Assembly (NCBI GenBank): GCA_902793325.1
Contig: CADBCY010000024.1
Location: forward strand, 1 to 42,388
From: an uncultured Eubacteriales bacterium
Lineage (GTDB): Bacteria > Bacillota > Clostridia > Christensenellales > Aristaeellaceae
Direction: 5' to 3'
DNA: 42,388 nucleotides
Position numbers and translations under genes: made by a program. Of the stretch, positions 1 to 9,460 are shown in pieces. The notes under the pieces were generated by a model. The model was not told the DNA's origin and did not search any database. It saw nothing but the letters and a program-made list of their open reading frames with translations. The first letter of the stretch is position 1; each line of letters starts with the position of its first letter.

Positions 1-25
1 GTTGATATTCATCTGCTACGATGTC

Positions 26-57
26 TCTCAATTTTGGTTGAGATCCTTTTGTTTTTC
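26..57 (+). terminator. Possible rho-independent terminator at the window edge
   Basis: A 6-bp stem (TCTCAA at 26-31, TTGAGA at 38-43) with a short loop is followed by a T-rich run on the plus strand. It could end a plus-strand gene lying before the window. The stem is short. The rest of 1-101 is AT-richer than its surroundings and shows no gene. Confidence 0.35.
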
Positions 58-101
58 AAGCGCTTACCCGACTACCCCCACGATTTTGCATTGACCCAAG
101 A

Positions 102-1034
102 TTATTCGGTGTACACGAAGCCGGACAGGTTGTCCACGTTCTCGGCGGTGATGGCCATGCAGGGCACGAGCTGCTTCTCGCTCTCGGGCAGGGTGCCGTC
201 CTTCAGGAAGGCGTCGGCCTGCTCGACGGCCATCTCGGTGATGCGGGCGATCTGCTGCAGCGCGGTGCCGACCATGTTGCCGCTCTTGATGTAGGCGGCC
301 GCCTCGTCGGAGCCGTCCAGGCCGATGATCTTGATGTCGGTGCGGCCGGCGTCGATGCACGCCTGGGCAGCGCCGCAGGCCATGGTGTCGTTGCCGCAGA
401 TGATGCCCTTCAGCTCGTCGCCGAACTCCTGCAGGATGGCTTCGGTCTTCTCATAGCCCTGGGTCTGATCCCAGTTGGCGGACTGCTGGGAAACCATCAC
501 CAGATCGGGATACTCGTCGATCACGGCGTGATAGTTGTCGGAGCGGACGTGGCAGTTGGTGTCGGACTCCAGGCCCAGCAGCTCGGCGTACTTGCCCTCG
601 TAGTCCATGGCCTCGACCCACTTCTCGGCGATGGCCGCGGCGCCCTGCGCGTTGTCGGCGACGATCTGGGCCTTGGCCAGGCCGGTCTCGTTGATCTCGC
701 GGTCGATCAGGAACACCGGGATGCCGGCCTCGTCGGCCTTCTTGACGGCCTCGATGGAGGCGTCGGCGCCGGCGTTGTCGCAGATGATGGCGGAAGCCTT
801 GTCGTTGATGGCGGCCTCGAACATCTCGAGCTGCTTGGCGGCGTCGTCGTCATGGGACATGCACTTCACTTCGTAGCCCAGCTCCTTGGCCTTGGCTTCG
901 CCGACGACCTGCTCGGTCTTGAAGAAGGGGTTGGAAGCGGAGGGCGTGATGATGTAGATGAGTCCCTCGGCGGATGCGGCGGCCAGGCTCAGCACCATAA
1001 TCAGGGCCAGAACGACGGTGAGAATCTTCTTCAT
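102..1034 (-). CDS. Sugar ABC transporter substrate-binding protein, RbsB-like
   Basis: This 310-residue protein is a type 1 periplasmic-binding protein of the ribose/galactose class (Peripla_BP_4). Mature N-terminal strand YIITPSASNPFF, an inner IICDNAGAD segment, VFLIDREIN and the late IIGLDGSDEA segment are typical of sugar-binding members. Residues 1-22 form a signal peptide (MKKILTVVLAL, then ASAEG) with no lipobox cysteine. The start is fixed by an AGGAGGT site 10 bases upstream. It is divergent from a LacI regulator, which probably controls it. No ATPase or permease is visible downstream, but the window ends 101 bases past the stop, so these may lie outside. The substrate cannot be told beyond sugar-like. 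Confidence 0.9.
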   Translation of the reverse strand: MKKILTVVLALIMVLSLAAASAEGLIYIITPSASNPFFKTEQVVGEAKAKELGYEVKCMSHDDDAAKQLEMFEAAINDKASAIICDNAGADASIEAVKKADEAGIPVFLIDREINETGLAKAQIVADNAQGAAAIAEKWVEAMDYEGKYAELLGLESDTNCHVRSDNYHAVIDEYPDLVMVSQQSANWDQTQGYEKTEAILQEFGDELKGIICGNDTMACGAAQACIDAGRTDIKIIGLDGSDEAAAYIKSGNMVGTALQQIARITEMAVEQADAFLKDGTLPESEKQLVPCMAITAENVDNLSGFVYTE

Positions 1035-1059
1035 GGAATGTTACCTCCTTTTATTTCCA

Positions 1060-1126
1060 GCTCCCCGCCGGGGAGCCAGGGTACCTGTTCGCGCGGGCCG
1101 AACATTACCGCCCGACATGGCCCGCG
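1060..1126 (-). promoter_or_regulatory. Structured 5' leader of the sugar-binding protein gene
   Basis: Between the minus-strand promoter and the start codon are two inverted repeats. One is a near-perfect 7-bp hairpin (GCTCCCC at 1060-1066, GGGGAGC at 1070-1076) just upstream of the ribosome site. The other is an 8-bp repeat (CGCGGGCC at 1092-1099, GGCCCGCG at 1119-1126). They may stabilise the mRNA or serve regulation. No known riboswitch family is recognised. Confidence 0.4.
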
Positions 1127-1135
1127 ATTGTCTGT

Positions 1136-1164
1136 ATTATACACCTCTCCCTACTAAATTTCAA
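1136..1164 (-). promoter_or_regulatory. Sigma-70-type promoter for the sugar-binding protein gene
   Basis: On the minus strand, TTGAAA (1159-1164) and TATAAT (1136-1141) are separated by 17 bases. This gives a leader of about 95 bases before the start at 1034. Confidence 0.75.
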
Positions 1165-1173
1165 TAAATTATT

Positions 1174-1184
1174 AAGAACTTCTT
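1174..1184. promoter_or_regulatory. Candidate operator in the divergent LacI/sugar-binding protein region
   Basis: The odd-centred palindrome AAGAAcTTCTT lies in the AT-rich divergent region, next to a possible LacI promoter (TTGACT at 1183, then a poor -10 TTATCA at 1205). Its position suits autoregulation by the LacI protein, but a single short palindrome is weak evidence. Confidence 0.25.
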
Positions 1185-1233
1185 GACTAAATTCACTTAA
1201 TTCCTTATCATGGAGGCAGAGGGAGGAATCGCC

Positions 1234-2238
1234 ATGTCCATCACCGCAAAGCAGCTCGCCGCCCGGCTGGGGCTGTCGGAGGCCGCCGTGTCGCTGGCGC
1301 TGAACAACAAGCCCGGCGTGAGCAGCGCCACGCGCCGGCGCGTGGTGGAGACGGCGCGCGTGCTGGGGTATGACTTCTCCCGCAAGGCGTCCCCCGACGT
1401 CCGCAAGGGCACGCTGTGCTTCGTGATCTACAAGAAGAGCGGCGCGGTGGTGGACGACACGCCCTTCTTCGCCGCGCTGTCCGACGGCATCAGCATGGGC
1501 TGTCGGCGGGAGCGGTACGACTGCGTGATCCGCTACCTCTACGAGGACGACGGCATCGAGAGCCAGGTGTACATGCTGAGCGAGGCGAAGTTCGCTGGGG
1601 TCATCCTGCTGGCGACGGAGATGGACGAGGCCGCCCTGAAGCGCTTCAGCCAGATCAACATGCCCATGGTGGTGCTGGACGCCTACTTCGAGCAACTGGA
1701 CTACAACTTCATCCTCATCAACAACATCCAGGGCGCCTACATGGCCACGGAGCACCTGATCCGCCGACGGCGCGAGCAGCCGGGCTACCTGCGCTCGGCC
1801 TATCCCATTAGCAACTTCGACCAGCGCGCGGACGGCTTCTACAAGGCCATCCGCGCCCACGGCATGAGCACCGCCAAGTCCCCGGTGCACCGGCTGACGC
1901 CCTCGCAGGAGGGGGCCTATGAGGACATGAAGAACCTGCTGGCCGCGGGCGAGGAACCCGCGGGCTGCTACTTCGCGGACAACGACAACATCGCCTTCGG
2001 GGCGATCCTCGCGCTGCGGGAGGCGGGCTATCGCATCCCGGAGGACGTGGCCGTCGTGGGCTTCGACGACATGCCCGCCTGCGAGTACTTCAACCCGCCG
2101 CTGACCACCATCATGGTGCCCAAGCTGTTTATGGGCGAGACCGCCGCCATGCGGCTCGTCCAACTGATCGAGGGCCGGAACAGCACGCCGCTGAAGATCG
2201 AGGTCTCCACGCGGCTGATCCGGCGCAAGAGCGTGTGA
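1234..2238 (+). CDS. LacI family transcriptional regulator
   Basis: This 334-residue regulator has an N-terminal helix-turn-helix (residues 1-45; ITAKQLAARLGLSEAAVS, then SLALNNKPGVS), typical of LacI proteins, followed by the hinge and a type 1 sugar-binding effector domain ending in VVGFDDMPACEYFNPPLTT, the usual family motif. An upstream in-frame ATG at 1210 is possible, but the GGGAGG site at 1220-1225 places the start at 1234, and the HTH then begins correctly. It most likely represses the divergent binding-protein gene. The two small genes downstream are closely spaced and may be co-transcribed. The effector is unknown. Confidence 0.9.
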   Translation: MSITAKQLAARLGLSEAAVSLALNNKPGVSSATRRRVVETARVLGYDFSRKASPDVRKGTLCFVIYKKSGAVVDDTPFFAALSDGISMGCRRERYDCVIRYLYEDDGIESQVYMLSEAKFAGVILLATEMDEAALKRFSQINMPMVVLDAYFEQLDYNFILINNIQGAYMATEHLIRRRREQPGYLRSAYPISNFDQRADGFYKAIRAHGMSTAKSPVHRLTPSQEGAYEDMKNLLAAGEEPAGCYFADNDNIAFGAILALREAGYRIPEDVAVVGFDDMPACEYFNPPLTTIMVPKLFMGETAAMRLVQLIEGRNSTPLKIEVSTRLIRRKSV

Positions 2239-2250
2239 GGGGGGACGGCC

Positions 2251-2397
2251 ATGGCATGGTACATCTGGGTCGCGCTGGCCTGCATGATCATCGCGCCGTT
2301 CGACGCGCTGTACATGCACATCCGGGCGAACCGCCGGCGGGAGGAGCTGCGCCGGCGCGAGGGCGAGAGCGAATCGAAAGACGATCCGGCGGAATGA
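2251..2397 (+). CDS. Small single-pass membrane protein (48 aa), hypothetical
   Basis: An ATG 12 bases after the LacI stop, behind a G-rich GAGGGGGG site, opens a 48-residue frame. It begins MAWYIWVALACMIIAPFDA, a probable transmembrane helix, followed by a highly charged tail rich in Arg and Glu (RRREELRRREGES). It ends shortly before the thioesterase gene. I recognise no family. The hydrophobic-then-charged pattern, a plausible ribosome site and tight packing argue for a real gene, but it is short and its GC-rich setting makes chance frames common. Confidence 0.5.
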   Translation: MAWYIWVALACMIIAPFDALYMHIRANRRREELRRREGESESKDDPAE

Positions 2398-2434
2398 TCG
2401 AAGCGCCGCGCGGGCGGCGGGAAAGGACGGCGGC

Positions 2435-2833
2435 ATGGCGGTATTTCGGGATCTGGAGGACGCGCGGGCGTATTTCGAGGGCGACCGCTACGCGATTGAG
2501 AACGGCATGACCCTGGACGGGCTGGGCGAGGGCTGGAGCGCGTGCAGCGTGACGCTGGCGCCCCGGCACAAAAACGCCAACGGCGGGGTGATGGGCGGGG
2601 CCATATTCACCCTGGCGGATTTCGCCTTCGCCGCCGCGGCCAACAACCTCCACCGGCCCACCGTGGCCCAGCAGGTGAGCGCCAACTTCCTGAGCGCCGC
2701 GAAGGGCGACCGCCTGGTGGCCCGCGCGCGCTGCCGGAAGGACGGCCGCGCCTCGTGCGTGTACGTCGTCGACGTGGAGGACGACGCGGGCCGCGACGTG
2801 GCGCAGGTCGTGGTGACCGGCTTCAAGCTGTAG
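2435..2833 (+). CDS. PaaI-type hotdog-fold thioesterase
   Basis: This 132-residue protein has the length and motif of the PaaI/YdiI acyl-CoA thioesterase family. The segment NANGGVMGGAIFTLADFAF (about residues 46-65) matches the family pattern N..G.vHGG.if.laD, with Met in place of the usual His of the HGG motif. It is followed by SANFLSAAKGDRL and a final hydrophobic strand (VAQVVVTGFKL). It should hydrolyse a small or aromatic acyl-CoA. AGGAC lies upstream of the ATG. It follows the small membrane ORF closely and is not linked to an obvious CoA pathway here, so the substrate is open. Confidence 0.85.
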   Translation: MAVFRDLEDARAYFEGDRYAIENGMTLDGLGEGWSACSVTLAPRHKNANGGVMGGAIFTLADFAFAAAANNLHRPTVAQQVSANFLSAAKGDRLVARARCRKDGRASCVYVVDVEDDAGRDVAQVVVTGFKL

Positions 2834-2876
2834 TGCGCCCTTCGTTCGACGGATTTCGTATATTTTTCACAGGGTA

Positions 2877-2906
2877 TTGCGCGGCGGGGGTCGCGCGGAG
2901 TATAAT
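2877..2906 (+). promoter_or_regulatory. Promoter of the peptide-type ABC operon
   Basis: TTGCGC (2877-2882) and TATAAT (2901-2906) are 18 bases apart, ahead of the binding-protein gene. The -35 variant TTGCGC recurs at the symporter promoter. Confidence 0.6.
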
Positions 2907-2971
2907 AGTAAAAAAGTTCCCCTCCCCCGACGACAAACGCGCGCTTCGGCCGCGAAGAAGGAGAGTTTGCC

Positions 2972-4552
2972 ATGAAGAAACTGTTGGCGGTGTTGCTGGC
3001 CCTCGCCCTGATGCTGGCCGGCGCGACGACGGCCCTGGCCGACGGAGACAAGGTGGTCAACATTGGCGTGACCAGCACCTTGACCACCCTGAATCCCCTG
3101 GCCACGGACAATACGGAGATCGTGAAGTACGCGGCCTCCCTGGTGTTCCTGCCGCTGGTGGAGCTGAACAGCGACCTGGAGTTCGTGCCCCAGCTGGCCG
3201 AGCGCATCGAGACAGACGACAACATCCACTTCACCATCACCCTGCAGGAAGGCGCGGCGTGGTCCGACGGCACGCCCATCACCGCGGAGGACGTGGAGTT
3301 CACGCTGGCGCTGTCCGCCGACCCCGCCTGCGCCAGCATCGCGCTGCCCATGTACAGCGTGGAGGGCACCGACGACGGCGGCATGATCGAGACCGGCGCG
3401 GAGCACATCGACGGCGTGCAGGTCGTGGACGAGCGCACCCTGACCGTGACCACCAAGTGGCCCACCGCCCTGTACACCTTTGAAAACATCTTCGGGCGCT
3501 ACCTGCTGACCGTGCCGAAGCACGTGCTGGCGGACAAGGACCGCGCCGGGCTGCTGACCGACCCCTGGTTCAAGGCCCCCGACGTGATCTCCGGCCCCTA
3601 CTTCATCTCCAGCTTCGACCTGCAGCACTTCGTCCACTACGTCGCCAACGAGAATTACTTCCTCGGCGCGCCGAAGATCAAGTACCTGAACCTGAACGTG
3701 TACGAGCCCTCCCAGCTGCTGGCGGGCCTGCAGTCCGGCGAGATCGACCTGATCCAGCAGACGATGGGCACCATCCCGGTGGAGGACTACGACGCGGTGC
3801 GGGTGCTGTACGGCGTCAACGCCGTGAACGGCACGCCCGTGACCAACGAATCCATCTTCATCAACACCGCGAAGGTGACGGACGTGCGCATCCGCCAGGC
3901 GCTGCTGTACGGCATGGACCGCCAGGGCATGCTGGAGGCGCTGATGCACGGCAACGGCGAGGTGGTGGACGGCTTCCTGGTGTCCGCCTCCCCGTACTAC
4001 AGCGAGGAGCTGGGCGTGACGGAGTTCGACCTGCAAAAGGCGGCGGAGCTGATCCAGGAGGCCAAGGCCGACGGCGTGAACACCAGCTACGTCTGGTACC
4101 TGAATTCCTCCGAGAGCACCTGGGGCCAGGCGGTGGAGTACTTCGCCGCCATCCTGGAGGAGATCGGCCTGCACATCGAGATCCGCCCCGTGAACCTGGC
4201 CAACCTGATCGACATTGCGGGCAGCGGCGAACACGACATCCTGAGCGTGGAATACACCTACGCCCCCGTGGATCCCTACACCGACGTCGCATGGCTGCTG
4301 GGCGGCGAGGGCAGCTGGACGGGCTACAGCACCGAGGAGACCGCCCAGGCGCTGTCCCAGAGCCAGCAGCTTACGGACGTGGAGGCCATCAAGGAGCAGT
4401 ACCTGATCGTGGACCGGGCCATGCAGCGGGATTGCGCCATGATCTCCGGCTGGGTGACCGCCACGCTGGGCGCCGTCAGCACCCGCGTCACCGGCGTGAC
4501 CCCCAACGTGTTCGGCACGTTCGTGGACGTGCAGAACTGGGATAAGGAATGA
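2972..4552 (+). CDS. ABC transporter substrate-binding protein, family 5 (peptide/nickel type)
   Basis: This 526-residue SBP_bac_5 protein binds the transported ligand outside the membrane for the ABC importer encoded just downstream. Residues 1-23 are a signal peptide (MKKLLAVLLALALMLAG, then TALAD) without a lipobox. Family hallmarks are LNPLATDNTEI near the mature N-terminus, LAERIETDD, ITLQEGAAWSDGTPITAED (about residues 89-108), VRIRQALLYGMDRQGML (about 305-321) and EEIGLHIEIRPV. Start is supported by GAAGGAGAG. Ligand could be a peptide, nickel chelate or oligosaccharide; members of this family are used for all three, and nothing here decides between them. Confidence 0.9.
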   Translation: MKKLLAVLLALALMLAGATTALADGDKVVNIGVTSTLTTLNPLATDNTEIVKYAASLVFLPLVELNSDLEFVPQLAERIETDDNIHFTITLQEGAAWSDGTPITAEDVEFTLALSADPACASIALPMYSVEGTDDGGMIETGAEHIDGVQVVDERTLTVTTKWPTALYTFENIFGRYLLTVPKHVLADKDRAGLLTDPWFKAPDVISGPYFISSFDLQHFVHYVANENYFLGAPKIKYLNLNVYEPSQLLAGLQSGEIDLIQQTMGTIPVEDYDAVRVLYGVNAVNGTPVTNESIFINTAKVTDVRIRQALLYGMDRQGMLEALMHGNGEVVDGFLVSASPYYSEELGVTEFDLQKAAELIQEAKADGVNTSYVWYLNSSESTWGQAVEYFAAILEEIGLHIEIRPVNLANLIDIAGSGEHDILSVEYTYAPVDPYTDVAWLLGGEGSWTGYSTEETAQALSQSQQLTDVEAIKEQYLIVDRAMQRDCAMISGWVTATLGAVSTRVTGVTPNVFGTFVDVQNWDKE

Positions 4553-4607
4553 GTCCGGCGGGGCCGTAACGCCCCCAGTCCGGCGATTCATCTGAAGCAC
4601 TGAACCG

Positions 4608-4642
4608 GCTGCCGGCGCGGGGCGTTCCCCGGCGTCGGCAGC
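4608..4642 (+). terminator. Intercistronic hairpin after the binding-protein gene
   Basis: A long GC-rich hairpin (arm GCTGCCGGCGCGGGG, loop CGTT, arm ending CGGCAGC) sits in the 160-base gap between the binding-protein gene and the first ATPase gene. The tail TCTTCCTGTTCT is only weakly T-rich. It probably attenuates transcription or protects the upstream mRNA, giving more binding protein than transporter. Confidence 0.55.
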
Positions 4643-4712
4643 TCTTCCTGTTCTCCGGCGCCGCGGGCGCCGCCGACGAACGTCCCGCGCTGTTCCAAAG
4701 GAGGCGCTTTCC

Positions 4713-5691
<979 letters not shown>

Positions 5692-5702
<11 letters not shown>

Positions 5703-6699
5703 CGTTGATCGGCCCCTGATGGAGCTTCGGGGCGTGAGCAAGCGCTTCCGCAGGTCCGGCGGCAACAGCCTTTTCCAGAGCACCTTCGAGGCGGTGCGGG
5801 ACGTGAGCCTGACCGTCCGCCGCGGCGAGACGCTGGGCATCGTGGGCGAGAGCGGCTGCGGCAAGAGCACCGTGGCCCGCGTCATGATGGGCATTGAGCG
5901 CCCCACGCGCGGCGAGGTGTGGTTCGACGGCGTGCGGATCGACCGCCTGTCGCAGCGCGCGCTGCGCCCGCTGCGGCCCCGCTTCCAGATGGTGTTCCAG
6001 GACAGCGCCTCCTCGCTCAACCCCAGGAAGACCGTGGGCGCGCTGATCGCCGCGCCGATGCGCTTCCACGGCGTCGCCCGCGGCGCGGCGGCGCGGGAAC
6101 GGACGGCGGCGCTGCTGGACACGGTGGGCCTGCCCGCCGCCATGGCGCTGCGGTACCCGCACGAGCTCTCCGGCGGCCAGCGCCAGCGGGTGTGCATCGC
6201 GCGGGCGCTGGCGCTGAACCCGGAGCTGCTGGTGCTGGACGAGCCGGTGTCGGCGCTGGACGTGTCCGTGCAGGCGCAGGTGCTGAACCTGCTGCGCGAC
6301 CTGCAGGCGAAGCTGGACCTGACCTGCGTGTTCATCGGCCACGGGCTCGGCGCGGTGCGCTACGTGAGCGACCGCATCGCCGTGATGTACATGGGCCGCG
6401 TGGTGGAGACCGGCCCCGCCGAGGCGCTGTTCGCCCGCCCCGCCCATCCCTACACCCGCGCGCTGCTGGACGCCGCGCCCTCGGCGGACTATGCCCTGCG
6501 CGACCGCCCGCGCCTGACGCTGGCGGGCGAGCCGGACGAAACGCCCCCGCCCGGCGCGTGCAGCCTGTGCCGGCGCTGCCCGCTGGCCGACGACGCCTGC
6601 CTGCGCCACGACGACGCGCTGCGCCCCGTTCCCGGCGAGGAAGGGCGGCAGGCGGCGTGCGCGCGGGGGATGAAGGATGCGGCGTCAGGCATTGAATGA
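5692..6699 (+). CDS. dppF: Peptide-type ABC transporter ATPase, DppF/OppF family
   Basis: This 335-residue second ATPase of the importer has Walker A GESGCGKS (52-59), signature LSGGQRQRV, Walker B LLVLDEPVSALD and the DppF-type segment LGIVGESGCGKST. The C-terminal region has a Cys-rich pattern (GACSLCRRCPLADDAC) related to the family's GCpFrtRCp motif. The switch region reads FIGHGLGAV where most members have SHDL: the H-loop His is kept, but the following Asp is Gly. The start at 5692 has a GGGAGG site within the end of dppD, and the two genes overlap by 11 bases. An ATG at 5719 is a less likely alternative. Confidence 0.9.
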
Positions 6700-6828
6700 G
6701 AAGTGAATCGGGCGCGGGGAAGGGCGGCGCAGATCCCGAAGGCCGCCTCTCCGCGATCCCCGGAGCGCGTCTCGGACGCGGCGTTTGGCCGAACCCGGAG
6801 GCGTTCTCCGATCAAAAGGTGCTTTGCC

Positions 6829-7773
6829 ATGTGGAAATACATCCTGAAGAAGCTGCTGCTGGCGATCCCGGTGCTGCTGGGCATCACCATCATCGACTAC
6901 GCCATCATGTCGCTGGCGGGCAGCCCGCTGGACATGCTGGCGGGGCCGAGGATCACGCAGGAGAACATCGCCCTGCGCGCCGCGCGCTGGGGGCTGGACC
7001 AGCCGGTGTGGGTGCAGTACGGCCGCTGGCTGGGCGAGGTGCTGCGGGGCAACCTGGGCTTCTCCTACAAGAGCTACCAGCCCGTGAGCGAGCTGATCGG
7101 CAGCCACATCGGCCCGACGCTGCTGCTGATGGGCGTGTCCAGCGTGCTGGGCTTCGCCATCGCCATCCCGGCGGGCATCTACTCGGCGGTGCACCGCTAC
7201 AAGAAGCGGGACTACGCCGTGGTGTCGATCTCGTTCATACTCTCCAGCGTGCCGGGGTTTTTCCTGGCGCTCCTGCTCATCTACCTGTTCACGGTGCGGC
7301 TGGGCTGGCTGCCCTCCGGCGGCATGACCACCGCGAGCGTGGGCGGCGGCTTCGCGGACGTGGCGCGGCACCTGGTGATGCCCGCGCTGGTGCTGGCGGT
7401 GGGCGTGGCGGGCACCAACATCCGCTACATCCGCTCCTCGGTGCTGGAGATCATGGGCATGGACTACCTGCGCACGGCCACGGCCAAGGGCATCGGGCGG
7501 AGGCTGGTGATCCGCCGCCATGCCTTCCGCAACGCCCTCTTGCCCATCGTGACGGTGATCGGCATGCAGATCCCCGTGCTGTTCGGCGGCGCGGTGATCG
7601 TGGAGCAGGTGTTCTCCTGGCCGGGGCTGGGGCTGGTGACGATGAGCGCGGTCACCGGCCGGGATTACCCGGTCATCATGGGCGTGTGCCTGCTGTCGGC
7701 GGTGGTGGTGCTGGTCGGGAACCTGCTGACGGACATCGTCTACGCGCTGGTGGATCCGACGATCAGCTATTAG
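6829..7773 (+). CDS. dppB: Peptide-type ABC transporter permease, DppB family
   Basis: This 314-residue inner-membrane permease has the six-helix layout of DppB/OppB. MWKYILKKLLLAIPVLLGI at the N-terminus is the usual first helix, followed by a large external loop (WGLDQPVWVQYGRWLGEVL, RGNLGFSYK), and the cytoplasmic EAA-type loop is near LRTATAKGIGRRLVIRRHAFR. The C-terminus has GAVIVEQVFSWPGLG, a strong family motif. The frame is open upstream to 6703, but the family N-terminus and an AAAGGT site place the start at 6829, leaving a 129-base gap after dppF in which I see nothing definite. Confidence 0.92.
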   Translation: MWKYILKKLLLAIPVLLGITIIDYAIMSLAGSPLDMLAGPRITQENIALRAARWGLDQPVWVQYGRWLGEVLRGNLGFSYKSYQPVSELIGSHIGPTLLLMGVSSVLGFAIAIPAGIYSAVHRYKKRDYAVVSISFILSSVPGFFLALLLIYLFTVRLGWLPSGGMTTASVGGGFADVARHLVMPALVLAVGVAGTNIRYIRSSVLEIMGMDYLRTATAKGIGRRLVIRRHAFRNALLPIVTVIGMQIPVLFGGAVIVEQVFSWPGLGLVTMSAVTGRDYPVIMGVCLLSAVVVLVGNLLTDIVYALVDPTISY

Positions 7774-7789
7774 GCGAGGGGGGTTGCGC

Positions 7790-8638
7790 ATGGCGCATGG
7801 AAAGCGTCGGGGCGTCTGGCGGCGCTTTTGCCGGCACCGGGTCGCGGTGGCGTGCCTTGCGCTGCTGGCGCTGATGATGCTGCTGGCGCTGCTGGCCCCG
7901 CTGATCGCGCCCTACGCCCCCACCAAGCCCGTCGGGCAATTCGCCCAGCCGCCCGGGCCGGGGCACCTGCTGGGCACGGACAAGATCGGCCGCGACGTGC
8001 TCAGCCGCAACCTCTACGCCATGCGGGTCAGCCTGTTCGTGGGGCTGATGGCCACGCTGATCTCCACGGCGGTGGGCGTGCTGCTGGGGCTGGTGAGCGG
8101 CTGGTTCGGCGGCCCGGCGGACAAGGCCATCATGGGCTTTACGGACATGGTGATGTCCTTTCCCTACATCCTGCTGGTGCTGGTGGCGGCGGCCATCTTC
8201 CAGCCGGGGCTGAAGAGCATCGTGCTGATCCTGGGCTTCGTGGACTGGCCGGGCGTGGCGCGGCTGGTGCGCGGCAACGTGCTGAGCCTGAAGGAGACCA
8301 ACTTCGCCAAGAGCGACGTCACCGCGGGCCTGCCGGGGGGCTATATCCTGTTCTCGGAGATCCTGCCCAACACCATCGCGCCGGTGCTGGTGTACGCCAC
8401 CAGCGTGTTCGCGCTGTCGATCCTGGACGAGGCGGCGCTGTCGTTCCTGGGCATGGGCGTGCAGCCGCCGACGCCGTCGCTGGGGAACCTGCTGAACGGC
8501 GCGGAGTCGCTCTCGGTGCTCACCGGGAAGCCCTGGCTGTGGGTGCCCGCCGGCACGACGATCATACTGCTGGTGGTGTGCATCAACTTCGTGGGCGACG
8601 CCCTGCGCGACGCGCTGGACCCGCGGAATACGGAATGA
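7790..8638 (+). CDS. dppC: Peptide-type ABC transporter permease, DppC family
   Basis: This 282-residue permease pairs with DppB. It has the DppC N-terminal pattern (helix, then LIAPYAPTKP and HLLGTDKIGRDVLSRNLY), about five further helices, an EAA-like loop, and the C-terminal family motif SFLGMGVQPPTPSLGNLL. ATG at 7790 follows a GAGGGGGG site with 7-base spacing; an in-frame TTG at 7784 is less likely. It is the last gene of the five-gene operon and is followed by a strong terminator-like hairpin. Confidence 0.92.
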   Translation: MAHGKRRGVWRRFCRHRVAVACLALLALMMLLALLAPLIAPYAPTKPVGQFAQPPGPGHLLGTDKIGRDVLSRNLYAMRVSLFVGLMATLISTAVGVLLGLVSGWFGGPADKAIMGFTDMVMSFPYILLVLVAAAIFQPGLKSIVLILGFVDWPGVARLVRGNVLSLKETNFAKSDVTAGLPGGYILFSEILPNTIAPVLVYATSVFALSILDEAALSFLGMGVQPPTPSLGNLLNGAESLSVLTGKPWLWVPAGTTIILLVVCINFVGDALRDALDPRNTE

Positions 8639-8713
8639 CAAGGCAGGCCGCCCTCGCGGGCGGCCTCAGAGCGTCGATAAAGGCCACAACCGCAGGGCGG
8701 CCTGATATATAGA

Positions 8714-8762
8714 AAGGGGCTGTCTCCCGCGACCCGTCATAAGGCGCGGAAGACAGCCCCTT
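8714..8762. terminator. Bidirectional terminator between converging operons
   Basis: Inverted arms at 8714-8731 (starting AAGGGGCTGTCTCCC) and 8745-8762 pair over 18 positions with one imperfection. That position is C-A in plus-strand RNA but a G-U pair in minus-strand RNA. It lies between the convergent dppC and secreted-protein genes. The minus-strand tail (CCTTTCTATATATC) is the more T-rich. Confidence 0.75.
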
Positions 8763-8782
8763 CGTCTCTCCCGTCGCGGCGA

Positions 8783-9418
8783 TTACAGCCCGTCCAGGTT
8801 GTCCTCGCCGGTGGCGCGGCGAAGCTCGTCGCCGTCGCCGGAGGTATACCAGATCTCCAGCTCGGAGCTGTTGTACATGCGCAGCGACACCATGCTGCCG
8901 TCCCCGCCGTACCACACGTTGGCGGGGTTGCTCTCGGATTCGCCGACCAGGTCCACGTCCCCGTACAGCTTGGTCAGCTTGTTCGTCAGGCTCTCGAAGG
9001 TGGTCTCCCAGTCGTCGCACTCGACGTCGTACCGGGCCATGTAGAGGGCGGTGTGGGCCGCGTCCCCGGGAAAGCTGCCGCTGCCGTCGGGCACGGCGGC
9101 GAAGTACAGCGCGATCCTCTTGAGCGTGTAGCCGGCGACCTTGCCGATGGCGTCGACGGCATCGGAAGCGTATCTCGCATAAAAATCCGTGTCCGTCTCA
9201 AAGGAGGCATCTTCCCCGTTGTACATGCGGTAGGCCGTGCTGTAGATCGGCGGCGTTAACGCCTCCAGATCGTCGAGCTCCACCTGTTGGCGGACGTCCT
9301 CGTAGGACGCGCCCCACTCCAGGTCGCGGAAACGGATGACCTTTTCGCCGGCCTCGGCCAGGGCCATGCCCCCGAGGGCGAGCAGCAGCGCCAGCAGCAG
9401 CGCGAGGGTTCTCTTCAT
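8783..9418 (-). CDS. Small secreted protein of unknown function (211 aa)
   Basis: Residues 1-22 form a signal peptide (MKRTLALLLALLLALGG, then ALAEAG). The mature part starts KVIRFRDLEWGASYEDV, a pattern seen in small secreted Clostridial proteins where a short domain begins with f..i.wG.s. It is acidic and ends LRRATGEDNLDGL. No catalytic motif is visible. It lies 42 bases after the symporter gene on the same strand and is probably co-transcribed with it. The start is supported by AAGGAGGG. A role linked to symporter substrate sensing or binding is only a guess. Confidence 0.8.
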   Translation of the reverse strand: MKRTLALLLALLLALGGMALAEAGEKVIRFRDLEWGASYEDVRQQVELDDLEALTPPIYSTAYRMYNGEDASFETDTDFYARYASDAVDAIGKVAGYTLKRIALYFAAVPDGSGSFPGDAAHTALYMARYDVECDDWETTFESLTNKLTKLYGDVDLVGESESNPANVWYGGDGSMVSLRMYNSSELEIWYTSGDGDELRRATGEDNLDGL

Positions 9419-9460
9419 GGATCATCCCTCCTTGCAAGGTTTTGTCGGTTCGCGGTCGGT

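Noticed and set aside
6703-6828. N-terminal extension of DppB
   Set aside because: The family begins with the hydrophobic MWKYILKKLLL segment, and the extension is Arg-rich with no good ribosome site.
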